Below the pieces are notes generated by a model. That model worked only from the letters and a program-made list of their open reading frames with translations. It did no database searches and was not told where the DNA came from. Both the position numbers and the translations under genes were made by a program. A stretch of DNA of 64,000 nt from Lentzea flava (GTDB lineage: Bacteria; Actinomycetota; Actinomycetes; Mycobacteriales; Pseudonocardiaceae), in the NCBI RefSeq assembly GCF_014648475.1, contig NZ_BMRE01000011.1:124001-188000 (forward strand), written 5' to 3'. Shown here in pieces: positions 62,037 through 64,000 of this stretch (position 1 is its first letter; each line of letters opens with the position of its first letter).

Positions 62037-63065
62037 ATGTACCGCACCGAAGAACTCGTGCACGCCCTGAACGTCCGCGACCTCACCGACCCCGCGCAGG
62101 GCCCGCACGCCATGCAGCTGCTGATCGCCGAGCTCACCGCCGCGCTGGACAGTCCGGAGGAAGTCCGCCACCACCCGCTCGTCCCGGTGGAGCACAACTA
62201 CGAGCACCTCGGCTATCCCGCCGACGCGATCACCAGGAACGCCCGCTACACCAGGTACGTCAGCGAGACGTGCATGCTGCGCAGCCACACCACGGCGATG
62301 ATCCCGCCCGCGCTCAGGCACGCCACCCCGGACGTGACGCTGATCTGCCCCGGGCTCGTCTACCGCCGTGACACGGTCGACCGCCTGCACACGGGCACAC
62401 CGCACCAGCTCGACGTCTGGCGGATCTCACGCCAGCCCGAACGGCTCGACGACCTCATCGACACGGTCGTCACGACGTTGTTGCCCGGCAAGCGATATCG
62501 CACGATCGACGCGCAACACCCGTACACCACGCACGGCAAGCAGATCGACGTGTGGCACGACGGCCAGTGGGTGGAGATCGGTGAGTGCGGGCTCGCCGCG
62601 CGGCACGTGCTGAAACACCACCCGCACGGCCTCGCGATGGGCCTCGGCCTGGACCGGATCCTCATGCTGCGCAAGGGAATCCCGGACATCCGCCTGCTGC
62701 GCAACGCCGATCCGCGCATCGCGGCGCAGATGCTGGACCTGGCCGAATACCGGCCGGTCTCCCGGCATCCCGCCGCGATCAGGGACATCTCGATCATGGC
62801 GGACCACGACGAGGACGCCGAGACGCTCGGCGACCGGATCCGCGCGCTGGTGCCGGAGGACCTGATCGAGGAGATCACGATCCTGAGCGAGACGCCTGCG
62901 GAAGACCTGCCGGAGCACGTCCGGGAACGGCTGGAAGCCAGGCCCGGTCAGAAGAACGTGCTCATCCGCGTGACGATGAGGGCCCCGGAACGCACCCTCA
63001 CCGACCGCGAGACGAACGAGCTGCGGGACCGCCTGCTTCAGGGTTTGCGGGCGACGGCGCCGTAG
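62037..63065 (+). CDS. Stand-alone PheRS-like ligase with FDX-ACB domain
   Basis: A 342-residue protein related to the phenylalanyl-tRNA synthetase alpha catalytic domain (about 1-225) fused to a PheT-type FDX-ACB anticodon-binding domain (about 240-342). Class II motif 2 residues are in LVYRRDTVDRLHTGTPHQLD; the PheS signature appears as WVEIGECGLAARHV, and motif 3 is GLAMGLGLDRILMLRKGIPD. The N-terminal coiled coil of bacterial PheS and the rest of PheT are absent. The plan resembles mitochondrial monomeric PheRS. I recall that such proteins have been called PheS-related mystery ligases, not checked here. The substrate may be tRNA-Phe, another tRNA, or a non-tRNA acceptor. It is preceded by a leader region. 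Confidence 0.85.
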   Translation: MYRTEELVHALNVRDLTDPAQGPHAMQLLIAELTAALDSPEEVRHHPLVPVEHNYEHLGYPADAITRNARYTRYVSETCMLRSHTTAMIPPALRHATPDVTLICPGLVYRRDTVDRLHTGTPHQLDVWRISRQPERLDDLIDTVVTTLLPGKRYRTIDAQHPYTTHGKQIDVWHDGQWVEIGECGLAARHVLKHHPHGLAMGLGLDRILMLRKGIPDIRLLRNADPRIAAQMLDLAEYRPVSRHPAAIRDISIMADHDEDAETLGDRIRALVPEDLIEEITILSETPAEDLPEHVRERLEARPGQKNVLIRVTMRAPERTLTDRETNELRDRLLQGLRATAP

Positions 63066-63859
63066 ATGCCGGTGTGGTCCTCGTAGGAGTCCGGGCGCCA
63101 CTCGTCCACCGTGACGATGCCCGGCTCCAGCAGTTCGAGGCCGTCGAAGAACCTGGTCACCTCGGCGTACGTGCGGATGGCGAGCTTGTTGTCCGAGTTG
63201 CTGTAGATCTGGGCGACCTTGCGGGCCTCCGCGGCCTCCTCCTCGGTGAGGTTGTCCCAGGTCGCGTGGGTGATGGCCAGGTAGGAGCCGGAGGGGAGGT
63301 CTGCCATGTACTCGGCCACGACCCCGTACGGGTCGTCGGAGTCCGGGACGAAGTGCAGCGCCGCGATGATCAGGACACCGATCGGGCGGGAGAAGTCGAG
63401 CACCTCGCGCGCGGCGGCCAGCACCGTGGAGGTCGCCCGCAGGTCCGCGAGGACGGCCGTGGCGTTGGGGTTGTCGGCCAGCAGGGCGTTGCTGTGCGAG
63501 ACGGCGACCGGCTCGTAGTCGACGTAGACCACGCGCGCGGACGGGTTGTCGTGCTGCGCGATCTCGTGGACGTTGCCCACGGTCGGGATGCCGGAGCCCA
63601 GGTCGAGGAACTGGTCCACGCCGGAGCTGACCAGGTGACGGACGACCCTGCGCAGGAACGAGCGGTTGGCCTGCGCGCTCTGGGCGATGCCGGGGAAGAT
63701 CTGCTCCACCTGCTTGGCGGCGGCGCGGTCGGCTTCGAAGTTGTGCGAGCCGCCCAGGTAGTAGTCGTACATCCGCGCCACGCTCGGACGCGTGACGTCG
63801 ACCGTGGACGGGACCCACTTCAGCTCTTCCTTCACGCGCGCATCCTCACCCGTGGACAT
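63038..63859 (-). CDS. DUF574 SAM-dependent methyltransferase
   Basis: A 273-residue DUF574 (Methyltransf_19) protein. It has the family start PSVARMYDYYLGGSHNFEAD, the SAM motif FLDLGSGIPTVGNVHEIAQ, VVYVDYEPVAVSHS and DDLP-like LADLRATSTVL. These are very common in actinobacteria, often beside XRE/DUF397 genes; function unknown. ATG 63859 (MSTGEDARVKEELKW) is used; later starts are possible. Its 3' end overlaps the PheRS-like gene by 28 bases on the opposite strand. Confidence 0.9.
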   Translation of the reverse strand: MSTGEDARVKEELKWVPSTVDVTRPSVARMYDYYLGGSHNFEADRAAAKQVEQIFPGIAQSAQANRSFLRRVVRHLVSSGVDQFLDLGSGIPTVGNVHEIAQHDNPSARVVYVDYEPVAVSHSNALLADNPNATAVLADLRATSTVLAAAREVLDFSRPIGVLIIAALHFVPDSDDPYGVVAEYMADLPSGSYLAITHATWDNLTEEEAAEARKVAQIYSNSDNKLAIRTYAEVTRFFDGLELLEPGIVTVDEWRPDSYEDHTGIYGAVARKP

Positions 63860-63990
63860 ACGAGTGTCCACCGCCACATGTGTGTTCGCGGAACGTGTCG
63901 CCGCTGCTCGCTGACAGCGAACGCCCGAAGGGAACATCACCACGCTCCAGTTGGTTGAGCGGTACAGACTCAACTTTGGAGGGTGATGTG

Positions 63991-64000
63991 ATGGGCGAGA
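63991..64000 (+). CDS. Start of a rightward gene cut by the window end
   Basis: ATG at 63991 (or GTG at 63988) follows GGAGGG by seven bases, so a gene probably starts here and continues past the window. Only three codons are visible (MGE). Its place opposite a DUF574 methyltransferase would fit an XRE-type regulator, but that is a guess from genomes of this type. Confidence 0.45.

Overview
The window is high-GC actinobacterial DNA. The gene content and style suggest a member of the Pseudonocardiales (Lentzea/Saccharothrix/Amycolatopsis-like): SARP/AfsR regulators, DUF574 methyltransferases, many GTG starts, four-base GTGA overlaps, mycobacterial/actinobacterial translation-factor order, and proline/glycine-rich membrane proteins. 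The genus is an inference from style; no rRNA gene lies in the window and I recognise no tRNA.

Layout. (1) 1-5801, minus strand: the conserved translation/transcription operon rimP-nusA-ylxR-infB-DUF503-rbfA. (2) 5931-12016: small accessory genes, including a lipoprotein plus ferritin-like DUF4439 pair, a class V aminotransferase, a DUF4442 protein, a hexapeptide acetyltransferase, YjbQ and membrane proteins. (3) 12020-18603: a regulatory island. A 995-residue AfsR-like SARP faces a small exported peptide gene, whose mature product is built of four DDTPWG repeats. The peptide gene is followed at once by a second large regulator that fuses a SARP, a pseudo-cyclase and an AAA domain. I consider this the best candidate for an undescribed system. 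(4) 18676-26822: DEAD-box helicase, RIO-type kinase, YaaA, a methyltransferase with a degenerate tandem array at its 3' end, a double GNAT, a frameshifted VOC gene and proS. (5) 26834-28065: an MFS gene cut short at the 3' end and flanked by about 110-bp direct repeats. (6) 28084-33373: exported lectin, siroheme synthase, PIG-L deacetylase, a trypsin and a gluzincin protease. (7) 33474-40695, minus strand: cobalamin genes led by a cobalamin riboswitch (chelatase, cobO, cobB, cobM, cobL/cbiT, cbiG). (8) 40810-54847: aldolase-like PLP enzyme, a TetR/quinone oxidoreductase divergon, P450 facing a KAPA synthase-like gene, three more trypsin-like proteases, a second TetR with palindromic operators, a STAND regulator and an M48 peptidase. 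(9) 54918-63859: hydrolase, an ABC exporter/acetyltransferase/P-loop operon, a truncated MFS gene, a patatin with a membrane insert, and a stand-alone PheRS-like ligase behind a leader peptide and alternative hairpins.

How the parts work together. The first operon serves ribosome assembly and elongation/termination control. The cobalamin block is one overlapping transcription unit controlled by B12. The exported proteases, lectin and peptide are extracellular products, and the three large STAND/SARP proteins are likely regulators of secondary metabolism or development. Three genes (26967-27809, 48010-48955, 58900-59943) are visibly truncated and one (24523-24899) is frameshifted, so the accessory regions are decaying in places.
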